Shown here: piece after piece, positions 1 to 7,464 of the stretch
Layout of the letters: every line of letters starts with the position of its first letter
Numbering within the stretch: position 1 is the first letter of the stretch
Assembly (NCBI GenBank): GCA_002418765.1
Contig: DIET01000003.1
Coordinates: 1 to 25,741, forward strand
Source: Peptococcaceae bacterium UBA5767
Lineage (GTDB): Bacteria > Bacillota > TC1 > UBA5767
Direction: 5' to 3'
Length of the DNA stretch: 25,741 nt
Position numbers and translations under genes: made by a program
Notes under the pieces: model-generated
What the model was told of the DNA's origin: nothing
The model's database searches: none
Seen by the model: only the letters and a program-made list of their open reading frames with translations

Positions 1-116
1 GTGAGACTGATTCCAAAGCTTTCAGCTGTTCCTTTAACGGTTCGTTCACTGCCATAACTCAACTAGACTGCACGTTTCTTGAATTCTTCATCAAATCTTC
101 TGCGAGTGTTTGGCAT
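1..116 (-). pseudogene. IS3-family transposase OrfA, N-terminal stub cut by the window edge
   Basis: Read on the minus strand from the ATG at 114-116, the protein begins MPNTRRRFDEEFKKRAV and continues, after an in-frame TAG at 63-65, with LSYGSERTVKGTAESFGIS. This is the start of the helix-turn-helix OrfA of IS3-type elements. A GGAGGG ribosome binding site lies just upstream. The TAG would stop the protein at residue 17, so this copy is dead unless the codon is suppressed. The right end of the element is probably between 120 and 252, where a TGTCCAT-type sequence resembles the end of the IS3 remnant near 4,325. The rest lies beyond the window. Confidence 0.7.
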
Positions 117-253
117 TTTTCATCCCTCCTGTGGATATTACTATCTTACCAAACTGTCCGTCATTCTAACATGGACCCAAAATAGATTTCAAGATTATCT
201 CATTATGGCTTAATTTTGCTTAGCAGTTTTCATACCATTATATGGACACTATC

Positions 254-850
254 TTAACTGCTAGACGTATTTAAAACACATAGTAACATGTCCATACATA
301 AAGAAAAATACGAATCAAGATCCACGGGTTCCTTTTCATTAATATATTGCATTGAAGCTCCCATCATCATCGATACCATAATATGAGAAATAAGTACCTT
401 TTTGTCATTTGCTAAGTCAGGAATATACTTATCTAATTCCGAAATAATATCACTACGCCATATTTTATTATTACAAACATAGACATCTCTTATATTTTCA
501 TCTACCAAACTCTGTAACCAAAAATCAAATTTTATAATATCATAATCTTTTTCATGCAATATCATTTCTTTTTTAGATTTAAAAAATCCCGATAGTGAAT
601 CCACTAAAGTTGAATTTGCTTCCTTGGAAATTATCTTACGACGTTCAGATGATCGTCTTTGTATCTCGTTCAATACAGCTAGTAGCAGTCGCTTCTTTGA
701 TTTGAAATAATAAACAATATTTGAATTAGAAATTCCTGCTTCTTGAGCAACCAAATGAAGGCGTGTTCCTGATATTGTTTTTTTAGATAAAATCCTAATA
801 GCCGCCTCAATTATTTGCTTTTCACCTACCTTTAATTCTACTTCTTTCAT
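254..850 (-). CDS. TetR/AcrR-family transcriptional regulator
   Basis: A 198-residue protein with the standard TetR layout. The N-terminal helix-turn-helix covers about residues 10-55 and includes VAQEAGISNSNIVYYFKSK, where the recognition helix and the Y-Y-F-x-S-K turn are clear. The helical C-terminal ligand domain is not specific enough to name a ligand. I chose the ATG at 848-850 because a GGAGGAATTATTT ribosome binding site precedes it; the TTG five codons upstream overlaps that site. Family members are usually repressors that release DNA when they bind a small molecule. It sits beside the duplicated catabolic block and could control it, but no matching operator lies in front of its own start. 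Candidate TetR-like palindromes in the window are far away at 23,675-23,801. The family call is firm, the target unknown. Confidence 0.9.
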   Translation of the reverse strand: MKEVELKVGEKQIIEAAIRILSKKTISGTRLHLVAQEAGISNSNIVYYFKSKKRLLLAVLNEIQRRSSERRKIISKEANSTLVDSLSGFFKSKKEMILHEKDYDIIKFDFWLQSLVDENIRDVYVCNNKIWRSDIISELDKYIPDLANDKKVLISHIMVSMMMGASMQYINEKEPVDLDSYFSLCMDMLLCVLNTSSS

Positions 851-1109
851 AAATAATTCCTCCAAATTGTTTGTGCCTTATTGTATTTTAGGTTTAAAAA
901 CGCCCAAAAATAAACTCAATTCTACACTGGGTTCTCCCTAGTATTCAACTTGGATCCCCAGAATTAGTCCTTTGATAATGCCAACTATTATTTATAGTAT
1001 TTGTGTTCGATCAATCAATTTATGTGACGTTAATATCAACGATTTTTCTAACAAAAGTTTGGCTACTGAGGCACTGCACATGCACTTTTTGAAATACGGA
1101 ACAATGCTG

Positions 1110-1540
1110 GGATAGCCCTATTCTTTCTAGGTTTTTTAACAATCCTTGAGTGAAAGAGACGTACCTTCCTGATACGTCTCTGGAACACACAACCGAGCGT
1201 CTCAACAAAGCACTCAGCACTCTTCAAGAAACCAGCGGTCATCGTTTCCCTCAAATCTTCCAAACAATCACAGCAGATAACGGCAGTGATTTTAATGAGC
1301 TTACTGACCAATTTCAGGAGCATAGGCCAAAAGCATTCTTTTGTCATCATTACAGCTCATGGGAAAAGGTGAAAACAAAAAGCACAACAGCCTGATACGT
1401 AGGTTTCTCCTGAAAGGTACATCCATTGTGGATTTGGTAGCTGAATACATTCCTCGAATCCAAAACTGATGTAACAACCCACCTCGTAAAATTCTGGGCC
1501 AGAGTACTCTCTTACAGATTTATAAAAAGGAAAACTTGCT
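1110..1540 (+). pseudogene. IS30-family transposase remnant, frameshifted
   Basis: Plus-strand pieces in shifting frames match the C-terminal half of IS30-type DDE transposases. The first piece holds QTITADNGSDFNEL, with the catalytic D of the DNG motif near 1,280, then HHYSSWEK with the E. After a frame change follow HNSLIRRFLLKGTSI, and after a stop NNPPRKILG, which is the usual IS30 C-terminal signature. At least one frameshift and several stops break it, and no N-terminal domain or terminal repeats are evident. It is a decayed insertion between the TetR gene and the duplicated block. Confidence 0.75.
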
Positions 1541-1642
1541 ATTGCTTGATTTTTAATTTATAGAATAAATGGTGCCTTTGTTATTACTATTAAGGCCCAA
1601 GCTCTTAGACTCCGAGGTACTGAAAAGAACAGGCTTGTCACT

Positions 1643-1888
1643 CTTCCCCGTGCAGTCTTCTGTATGCACAAACACATCGACCAATCCCAAATATTTTTCG
1701 TAACTCAATTAATCCGTCATTGCTTTCGGCTCGTCACCTTGTCTCTCTACGATTTAAGCATATGGTTACCCAGCTACCTTCAAGAGTTCACTGCAAATCT
1801 GCTTGGTAGGTTTTACTTCGGCAGGAATTCCACCTATTAGAACATGAGACCATGCCTGGCCACACTGCGCACTTAATTATATATGAAC
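1643..1888. repeat. Dispersed ~245-bp repeat, copy A1
   Basis: This stretch matches 4335-4589 in the same orientation with many single-base differences. It holds no convincing reading frame. On the minus strand, an inverted pair reads CTACC...GGTAG here and CTAGC...GCTAG in the other copy, a compensatory change that keeps the pairing. That suggests a structured RNA, possibly a fragment of a group II intron or another retroelement, but I cannot name the family. Its right edge touches the left edge of the 1.9-kb duplicated catabolic segment. Confidence 0.7.
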
Positions 1889-1919
1889 CCCCATTAATAT
1901 TCATCATGATACTTTTCAT
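1889..1919 (-). pseudogene. Stub of the molybdenum hydroxylase small-subunit gene
   Basis: The first ten codons, MKSIMMNING, match the start of the intact gene at 6902-7372, with the same upstream AAGGATG ribosome binding region. The reading then runs into repeat A1. It marks the left breakpoint of the duplication and shows that the copied block originally continued into the hydroxylase operon. Confidence 0.8.
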
Positions 1920-1945
1920 AACTAACACATCCTTAATTTGCAATT

Positions 1946-1995
1946 AATCAGAGGCATTAAACATCATATTAAGTAGACGCTTAATACCTCTGATT
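1946..1995 (-). other. Stem-loop between BMP gene and hydroxylase stub (copy 1)
   Basis: On the minus strand, AATCAGAGGTATTAA pairs with TTAATGCCTCTGATT across a loop of about 20 bases: 15 pairs with one U-G pair. It begins 17 bases after the BMP stop codon. No run of T follows, so it is a poor intrinsic terminator. It may instead protect the 3' end of the BMP message, as such hairpins often do in transporter operons. The same structure is kept at 7399-7448. Confidence 0.6.
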
Positions 1996-2011
1996 CTTGC
2001 GACCTATGTTC

Positions 2012-3088
2012 CTATTCTACTTGTTGAATTTGGCTTGCGTCAGTAATCTGTGGGCCAACTTCTATGACTCCGTCCTTAATTGCCTTTTCAACTTTTTTGA
2101 CATACTCCCAAACCTCTGCAGGCACATCTTCTTTCCAAGCTCCCTGTAAGTCAACATATCTTATTCCACCTGATTCAATATCTACTGTGTACACTTTCAC
2201 CTCAAAGGGTAAAGAGCCATCCTCGAATGCTTTAACCAGTTGAAAATTTCTTAATCCCAAATCAACTTCCGTACTTACTGGTATTGCAGTGGGAGCTGAT
2301 TCGTAACGGTTTCTAGTAGCACCTACAACAATAACACCTGGATTTTCTACTGCAGCTTCATAAACACCGCCAACTGCTCCAGCGCAATGAGCAACAAATG
2401 CATCTACTCCCTGATTAATAAAGGTAAGTGCAACTTCTTTTGCTTTTGCAGCGTCGGTCACACTACCAATATAGGTACCGACAAATTCAGCTGTTGGATC
2501 AGCATAAGCAACAGCAGTTTTACAACCGTTAAAATTGTTAATGGTTGACGGTTGTTCATTTCCACCAATAAATCCTATCTTTTTGGTCGTAGAGAATTTG
2601 GTGGCAAATATGCCTTCCAAAAATGCTTCTTGGAACGCATTCATATCACAGGAAATCAGGTTGGGTTCCTGCGTAGCAGTGGAACTATTGATTATAAAAC
2701 GAGTGTCCGGAAAATCAGGAGCTACAGCCATAGCAGCATCCGTATATTGATTACCATGGCCTATAACATAATCATAACCATTCGCTGCATATTCTCTGAA
2801 TAGACTTTGCATATCTGATGCTGCAACGTTTGTTACAACACTAATTTCTGCACCTAATTCCTCTTCAATCATCACCAAACCATCGTAAGCCATAGCATTC
2901 CAACCATTGTCATTAATGTCTCCACTCGTAAGAAGACCTACTTTTAATGGTTCCTTTTCGACTGGTTTCTCAGCCTCAGCAGGTGTCTCTGGCTCATCAA
3001 TTTCTTCAGCAACCTCTTGTGAAGCGCATCCTACTACCAATGCTAAAATTACTAGTATTGTGATAATAAGCGACATTGTTTTTTTCAT
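2012..3088 (-). CDS. BMP/PnrA-family substrate-binding lipoprotein, copy 1
   Basis: A 358-residue extracytoplasmic binding protein of the BMP (Med/PnrA) family, which delivers nucleosides or related compounds to an ABC importer. The signal peptide ends in a lipobox, LVVGC, with Cys21 as the expected lipidated residue. An acidic, proline-rich linker follows (about residues 24-45), then the periplasmic-binding fold from KVGLLTSGDINDNGWN onward. It is nearly identical to the paralog at 7465-8541, including about 80 identical C-terminal residues. Differences cluster at about residues 83-145 and 240-275, which include likely ligand-cleft segments. RBS is GGAGAGG before the ATG. The permeases and ATPase it would serve are at 11,436-14,954. 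The exact ligand is unknown; purine nucleoside is the family default, not shown here. Confidence 0.93.
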   Translation of the reverse strand: MKKTMSLIITILVILALVVGCASQEVAEEIDEPETPAEAEKPVEKEPLKVGLLTSGDINDNGWNAMAYDGLVMIEEELGAEISVVTNVAASDMQSLFREYAANGYDYVIGHGNQYTDAAMAVAPDFPDTRFIINSSTATQEPNLISCDMNAFQEAFLEGIFATKFSTTKKIGFIGGNEQPSTINNFNGCKTAVAYADPTAEFVGTYIGSVTDAAKAKEVALTFINQGVDAFVAHCAGAVGGVYEAAVENPGVIVVGATRNRYESAPTAIPVSTEVDLGLRNFQLVKAFEDGSLPFEVKVYTVDIESGGIRYVDLQGAWKEDVPAEVWEYVKKVEKAIKDGVIEVGPQITDASQIQQVE

Positions 3089-3111
3089 AATTTTCCTCTC
3101 CTTTTCGTAGC

Positions 3112-3143
3112 ACTATATTTGCTAATCTGTATTTCAGCAAATA
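3112..3143 (-). promoter_or_regulatory. Promoter with overlapping inverted-repeat operator, BMP copy 1
   Basis: On the minus strand, TTGCTG (3135-3140) and TATAGT (3112-3117) are 17 bases apart and lie ahead of the BMP start. An 8-bp inverted repeat, TATTTGCT...AGCAAATA with a 12-base centre (3116-3143), covers both boxes. A protein bound there would block RNA polymerase. The arrangement recurs at 8565-8596 and, degenerate, at 16478-16501. The -35 box is weak, so the promoter assignment is less sure than the repeat. Confidence 0.6.
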
Positions 3144-3242
3144 CATAGTGGCATAAAACGCAAATGAAAAGCAAATCATACAAACAACCCCCGTGAACTA
3201 TTGCATTTATCGGATTGTGCAAAAATCACGACTAGATATTAA

Positions 3243-3775
3243 CTACAACACCTCCCCAAATATGACTTGTTTGTTTATCTTGGTTTGTAATGATTCCAAT
3301 GCTGCTTCCATTAAACGTCGGCAAAATGCTTTTTCTCTTACTAGCGATAGCTTGGGATCTCCTACGGGATGCATGACTCCGCTGCCTTTCATAATTCTGT
3401 TTACACCAATTGACTTAGCAACAGATATCAATGAAGTAATAAAAACAGTTGAAATACCCAAACGTTCAAACTCTTTGCTCATCGTTGCACCGCAGCGTGT
3501 CCCGGACCCTCAGGTTCCTGTAGCAATTACGGCATCCACTTTAGCTTCTATAAGCTCCTTTCCAATTTCTTGGAAGTTTTCCAATATAACCTTCTGCCTC
3601 AAATTCCCGCATAACATCAACGGGTAGCACTCTGTCAGGGTCTTTGTTGGCATAAAAACAATCGTATCCACCATGAATAGCGTCATGAGACTTTTCTACC
3701 AAATCTACTATTCCTACTAAACTATACTTAGCCCAACGTGTGGAACGCCCAACTTCCAAATGATCCGGATTGCCT
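3243..3775 (-). pseudogene. GrdB-type selenoprotein gene, broken copy
   Basis: This is the 3' part of a gene like the intact one at 8696-10012. The C-terminal part (MSKEFERLGISTVF onward) and the in-frame TGA at 3510-3512 are present. A 62-bp deletion at 3572/3573 shifts the frame, and the first ~240 residues are missing because the copy ends at 3775 against an IS3 remnant. The hairpin after the TGA (3483-3497) has one pair changed to C-A compared with the intact copy, consistent with loss of constraint. It cannot make a working reductase. Confidence 0.9.
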
Positions 3776-4330
3776 CTAAGTTTATTTGGTCCATCGACAT
3801 AACATATATTGGAACCCCCAGCGGATTCGTATACCCAACAACCATCATAGACTGGTATTCCAGATATATCGTTGGCTATACCATCAGCAACACCCTAAAG
3901 GCAGACATGGTCACAAGAACCGTCGAGGAAGACATGGAAGACACGGTAGACCAGAAATCATTAACAACGACCAGGGTTCGCAATTCACCTCAGACGCCTA
4001 TATCCATCTGATCAAGGAATATGGCGGTATTCGTATCAGCATGGATGGATGGAAGAGGGCGAGCTACAGACACCATGATGATTGAGAAATTCTTCAGGTC
4101 ATTCAAATGGGAAAGGCTCTACTTGATGTGCCCGGAAAACGTTCAACAAGTACGCGAGATACCGCTGCATACATGCATACGTACAACTATGTCAGAGGTC
4201 ATCAAAGCCACGAATACGTAACACCATTTGAGGTCTATCACAATGCATTGACCAAAGTTGCATCGTCAATTTCGAAAGGAGGATGTTTATCTAAACTATT
4301 CGAATTTTGTGTCTTGACAAACATGGACAT
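3776..4330 (+). pseudogene. IS3-family transposase OrfB remnant (rve integrase core)
   Basis: Plus-strand fragments in all three frames match the C-terminal integrase core of IS3-type OrfB. In order they are: WSIDITYIGTPSGFVY with the first catalytic D near 3,795; TIIDWYSRYIVGY; DQGSQFTSDAYIHLIKEYG; RGRATDTMMIEKFFRSFKWE with the catalytic E near 4,087; and the tail NYVRGHQSHEYVTPFEVYHNALTKVA. Frameshifts near 3,950, 4,050 and 4,150 break it and the N-terminal half is absent. It abuts the truncated selenoprotein gene at 3775 and so probably caused or exploited that breakpoint. Confidence 0.85.
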
Positions 4331-4334
4331 TATA

Positions 4335-4589
4335 CTTCCCAGTGCAGTCTTCTGTATGTACAAACACATCGACCAATCCCAAATATTTTTCGTAACTCAA
4401 TTACTTCCGTTATTGCTTTCGGCTCGTCACCTTCTCTCTCTACGCTTAAAGCATATGGTTACCCAACTAGCTTCAAGTGTTCACTGCAAATCTGCTTGCT
4501 AGGTTTTATTTACTTCGACAGGAATCCCACCTATTAGAACATGAGACCTTGCCTGGCCACACTACGCGCTTAATTGTATATGACCTACC
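4335..4589. repeat. Dispersed ~245-bp repeat, copy A2
   Basis: This is the second copy of the repeat at 1643-1888, in the same orientation and slightly longer because of a short insertion near 4,505. It follows directly after the IS3 remnant and ends 72 bp from the stop codon of the hydroxylase large subunit. The two copies enclose the duplicated segment plus IS3 remnant, as the ends of a composite unit would. No reading frame of note is present. Confidence 0.7.
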
Positions 4590-4660
4590 AAACTGTCACG
4601 CCCTAATAAATTTGATACCAAAACCTGATGTTGCTTCTAAATAAGCTCTTCAGATACTAC

Positions 4661-6898
4661 CTATTTGTAAATAGCCTTTAAAATTTTATCCGACAATAGT
4701 GGCACTTCTGTCAGCTCTGTGCCCAACGCATCGTTAACTGCGTTTACAATAGCAGGAGTAACAGGTATGATCGCAGCTTCCCCAATACTTTTAGCACCAA
4801 AGGGTCCACCCTCTTCATAGGCTTCAACGAAATGTATCATTATCTTAGGCATATCGCTGGCTTTAGGCATACGGTACTTCTTAAACCCAGCATTCTTAGG
4901 AACACCTTTTTCGTCTAACTGTAGTCCCTCAAAAAGAGCCATACCTAAACCCATAAGAATGGCACCCTCTATTTGTCCCTCTAACAACATAGGATTTATA
5001 GCTTTTCCTACATCACAAACGGCTACATATTCTTCTACTTTGACCTCTCCAGTTAACTTATCTACTTGTACTCCGGCAAAATGGGCCCCATAAGAACCAG
5101 CATTTCGAGGTGAATCGTAGGACAGAGTTTCAATTATTTTGGCTCTTTTTTCTTGATAAGCATAACAAGCTACCCCTTTTTTATCTATTTTAGCTTTATT
5201 ATCTTTAATCTTAAAAACTTCATCCTCCAAAACAATCTCCTCTGAAGATACCTGGAGTGCTTCCGCAGCTATTAATGTCATGGAATTTTTCATTCTTTTA
5301 GCAATCTCAGCAACTGCTGCTCCGCCAACCCAGGTGTTTCTGCTAGATCCCGCACCTCTATCATAAAGGCCACTATAAGTATCCGTATGTATAAGTGCTA
5401 TATGTTCCATAGGCATGTCCAAGATATCCGCAGCAATTTGTTTTAAAACTGTATACGTACCTGCTCCGTGATCTGATATACCCGTTCTTAACAGCATGCT
5501 CCCATCTTCATTTAATGCCAAAGAAACCACAGTGATGTCTGGCTCAGGAGCCACTCCATTACCATGAACGGCTGTTGCTACGCCATACCCATATGCATAA
5601 CGTTCTGTCTCGATGCTACTTTGCCTTGCTCTTTTCTCTTCCCAGTTGAATAGTTCACTTCCTTTTTGCAAACAGTCTTTTATTCTAGCATTACCTAAAC
5701 TAAGTTGATTAATGGGATCAATACCGTAAGGTGCTACTAAATTATTCATGCGAAATGCCACAGGGTCCATATTTAGCTCTTTTGCTGTTTTATTAACGAG
5801 TAATTCCAATGCGTAAAATATTGCCGGCGAGCCATAACCTCGCATAGCACCACCCAGTTGAGTATTGGTATACACGGATTGCCCAACAAATCTCATATGG
5901 GGAATTTTGTAAAGCTTAAACATTTTACTACACATGCTACCTTGTATATTTGTGGTATCCCCACAATAGGGGCCTGAATTTATTATAGCTTTTACGTCAA
6001 GTGCAGTAATTTTCCCCTGACCATTCACTCCAATTTTACCATAAAGCTTCATAGCATGTCTGGTAAATGTGGAGATCATGGATTCATTCCTGTCATAACG
6101 AATCTTAACATATCGTCCTGTTTTCTGGGCCAGTAGAACAGCTATGGCCTCAATCATTAAGCCTTCCTTGCTCCCAAAGCTACCACCCATGCTGGTGCCA
6201 TGCACATGAATTTTACTGTAAGGAGTCTTGAATATTTTCCCTAGCATAATCTGAGTACGAAATGGAGCACGCTGTGGTTCCCAAATACAGATTTCGCCTT
6301 CTCTTGATGCGTGCGCTATACATATATGGGGTTCGATTGCGCCATGGTGAATCATGGATGTAGATACGGTATTTTGTGTAACATGATATGATTCATCAAA
6401 AGCCTGATCTACATTTCCACAGGCTTTATTCAGTTCTTTAATTAGATTCCCTCCCGTGTAAATGGAGTAGGCGTCTTCTTTAAGAGCTGCTTCTGGATCA
6501 AATATGGCTGGTAGTTCTTCATACTCGACCTTGATAAGACTTATTGCTTTCTGAGCAATTTCTGCTGTGTCCGCAGCCACAGCAGCTACTCTATCTCCAA
6601 CATACCGTACAACTTTATCCAAAACGCGCTCGGTTGCAGGCTTAAGATCATTGATCCACTGCATATTCCTATTATATAAAACATCCGGCGCATCTTTATA
6701 TGTCAAAATAGCTCTTACCCCAGGCAATTTCTCAGCCTGCATCGTATCAATATGTTTAATTTTAGCATGGGCTACGGGACTAGTCAGAATCTTCCCATGA
6801 AGCATATTCGGAAAGAATAGATCATCTGCATAAATCATTTCTCCAGTTACTTTTTCTCTTGCATCAAATATTGGTTGTGATTTTCCGATGTATCTCAT
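4661..6898 (-). CDS. Molybdenum hydroxylase, molybdopterin-binding large subunit (xanthine dehydrogenase family)
   Basis: A 745-residue protein of the XdhA/CoxL family, which hydroxylates a carbon next to nitrogen in purines, pyridines or similar rings, using water. The N-terminal a/b hammerhead domain covers about residues 1-110. The molybdopterin-binding part includes GTSMGGSFGSKEG (about 235-247), AMRGYG, the GSSRNTW segment and CDVGKAINPMLLEGQIEG. The C-terminal FGAKSIGEAA holds the glutamate expected to be the catalytic base. The length fits a stand-alone large subunit. It starts at an ATG with GGAGG overlapping the stop region of the small subunit, so the two are translated together. 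No FAD-binding subunit gene is present, so electrons must leave to another partner. Sequence alone does not fix the substrate. The nearby enamidase-like gene makes a nicotinate-like ring possible; purines are the other option. Confidence 0.92.
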   Translation of the reverse strand: MRYIGKSQPIFDAREKVTGEMIYADDLFFPNMLHGKILTSPVAHAKIKHIDTMQAEKLPGVRAILTYKDAPDVLYNRNMQWINDLKPATERVLDKVVRYVGDRVAAVAADTAEIAQKAISLIKVEYEELPAIFDPEAALKEDAYSIYTGGNLIKELNKACGNVDQAFDESYHVTQNTVSTSMIHHGAIEPHICIAHASREGEICIWEPQRAPFRTQIMLGKIFKTPYSKIHVHGTSMGGSFGSKEGLMIEAIAVLLAQKTGRYVKIRYDRNESMISTFTRHAMKLYGKIGVNGQGKITALDVKAIINSGPYCGDTTNIQGSMCSKMFKLYKIPHMRFVGQSVYTNTQLGGAMRGYGSPAIFYALELLVNKTAKELNMDPVAFRMNNLVAPYGIDPINQLSLGNARIKDCLQKGSELFNWEEKRARQSSIETERYAYGYGVATAVHGNGVAPEPDITVVSLALNEDGSMLLRTGISDHGAGTYTVLKQIAADILDMPMEHIALIHTDTYSGLYDRGAGSSRNTWVGGAAVAEIAKRMKNSMTLIAAEALQVSSEEIVLEDEVFKIKDNKAKIDKKGVACYAYQEKRAKIIETLSYDSPRNAGSYGAHFAGVQVDKLTGEVKVEEYVAVCDVGKAINPMLLEGQIEGAILMGLGMALFEGLQLDEKGVPKNAGFKKYRMPKASDMPKIMIHFVEAYEEGGPFGAKSIGEAAIIPVTPAIVNAVNDALGTELTEVPLLSDKILKAIYK

Positions 6899-6901
6899 CC
6901 T

Positions 6902-7372
6902 TTACCTCCTATCCCGCTTCTTGCTTGCCAATCGAATAGCATCTATAATTTTTTTATATCCGGTACAGCGGCAAAGATTGTTTTCTAATGCTACGACGAT
7001 CTCATTTTCAGTTGGATAGGGGTTTTGGTCTAAAAGGGCTACAGCTGTTATGACCATACCAGGTGTACAAAACCCGCATTGAATTGCACCGGCTTCAATA
7101 AAAGCTTCTTGTACCGGATGCAGTTTATCCCTCTGACTTAAACCTTCAATGGTTGTGATTTCATGATTCTCTAAGTTTTTAGCCAATAAGGTACAGGAAT
7201 TCTTTGCTATTCCATTTATAAGTACTTTGCATGCACCACAATCCCCCGTCCCACATCCATACTTTGTTCCAGTAAGATGCAATACATCTCTTAATACATA
7301 TAACAATGTCCAGTTGTCCTGAATTTCTAATGTGTACTGGTCCCCATTAATCTTCATCATGATACTTTTCAT
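6902..7372 (-). CDS. Molybdenum hydroxylase, [2Fe-2S] small subunit
   Basis: A 156-residue iron-sulfur subunit of the XdhC/CoxS type that carries electrons from the molybdenum centre. The plant-ferredoxin-like cluster motif is GTKYGCGTGDCGACKVLING, with a further Cys in NSCTLL. The second cluster motif is QCGFCTPGM plus NNLCRCTGY. I chose the ATG at 7370-7372, which has an AAGGA site nine bases upstream; a TTG eight codons earlier is less likely. The gene lies three bases upstream of the large subunit and downstream of the BMP lipoprotein gene and a stem-loop. A ten-codon duplicate of its start survives at 1889-1919. The fold and role are secure; the physiological electron acceptor is not visible. 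Confidence 0.94.
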   Translation of the reverse strand: MKSIMMKINGDQYTLEIQDNWTLLYVLRDVLHLTGTKYGCGTGDCGACKVLINGIAKNSCTLLAKNLENHEITTIEGLSQRDKLHPVQEAFIEAGAIQCGFCTPGMVITAVALLDQNPYPTENEIVVALENNLCRCTGYKKIIDAIRLASKKRDRR

Positions 7373-7398
7373 AGCTAACACATCCTTAATTTGCAATT

Positions 7399-7448
7399 AA
7401 TCAGAGGCATTAAATATCATATTAAGTAGATGCTTAATACCTCTGATT
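7399..7448 (-). other. Stem-loop between BMP gene and hydroxylase genes (copy 2)
   Basis: Same 15-pair stem as at 1946-1995 (AATCAGAGGTATTAA with TTAATGCCTCTGATT), while loop bases differ between copies. It separates the BMP gene from the hydroxylase small-subunit gene and lies about 27 bases before that start. It could stabilise the BMP message or lower downstream expression. There is no T run, so full termination is unlikely. Confidence 0.6.
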
Positions 7449-7464
7449 CTTGCGACCTATGTTC

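Larger units (their letters stand above)
1889..3775. repeat. Duplicated catabolic segment, copy 1 (degenerate)
   Basis: This segment is a direct, nearly identical copy of 7342-9290. The constant offset is 5,453 bases up to 3572 and 5,515 after it, because copy 1 has lost 62 bp (9026-9087 in copy 2). It carries a 31-bp stub of the molybdenum hydroxylase small-subunit gene, a stem-loop, a complete BMP lipoprotein gene, its promoter region and the 3' part of a selenoprotein gene. The left edge abuts repeat A1 and the right edge an IS3 remnant, so mobile elements probably took part in the copying or later trimming. Confidence 0.9.

Noticed and set aside
1063..1350. Minus-strand open frame of 95 codons
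   Set aside because: It is the antisense of the IS30 transposase remnant, which has recognisable motifs on the plus strand.
1643..4589. CRISPR or integron-type repeat array
   Set aside because: There are only two long copies, 2.7 kb apart, without regular spacers, cas genes or an integrase.
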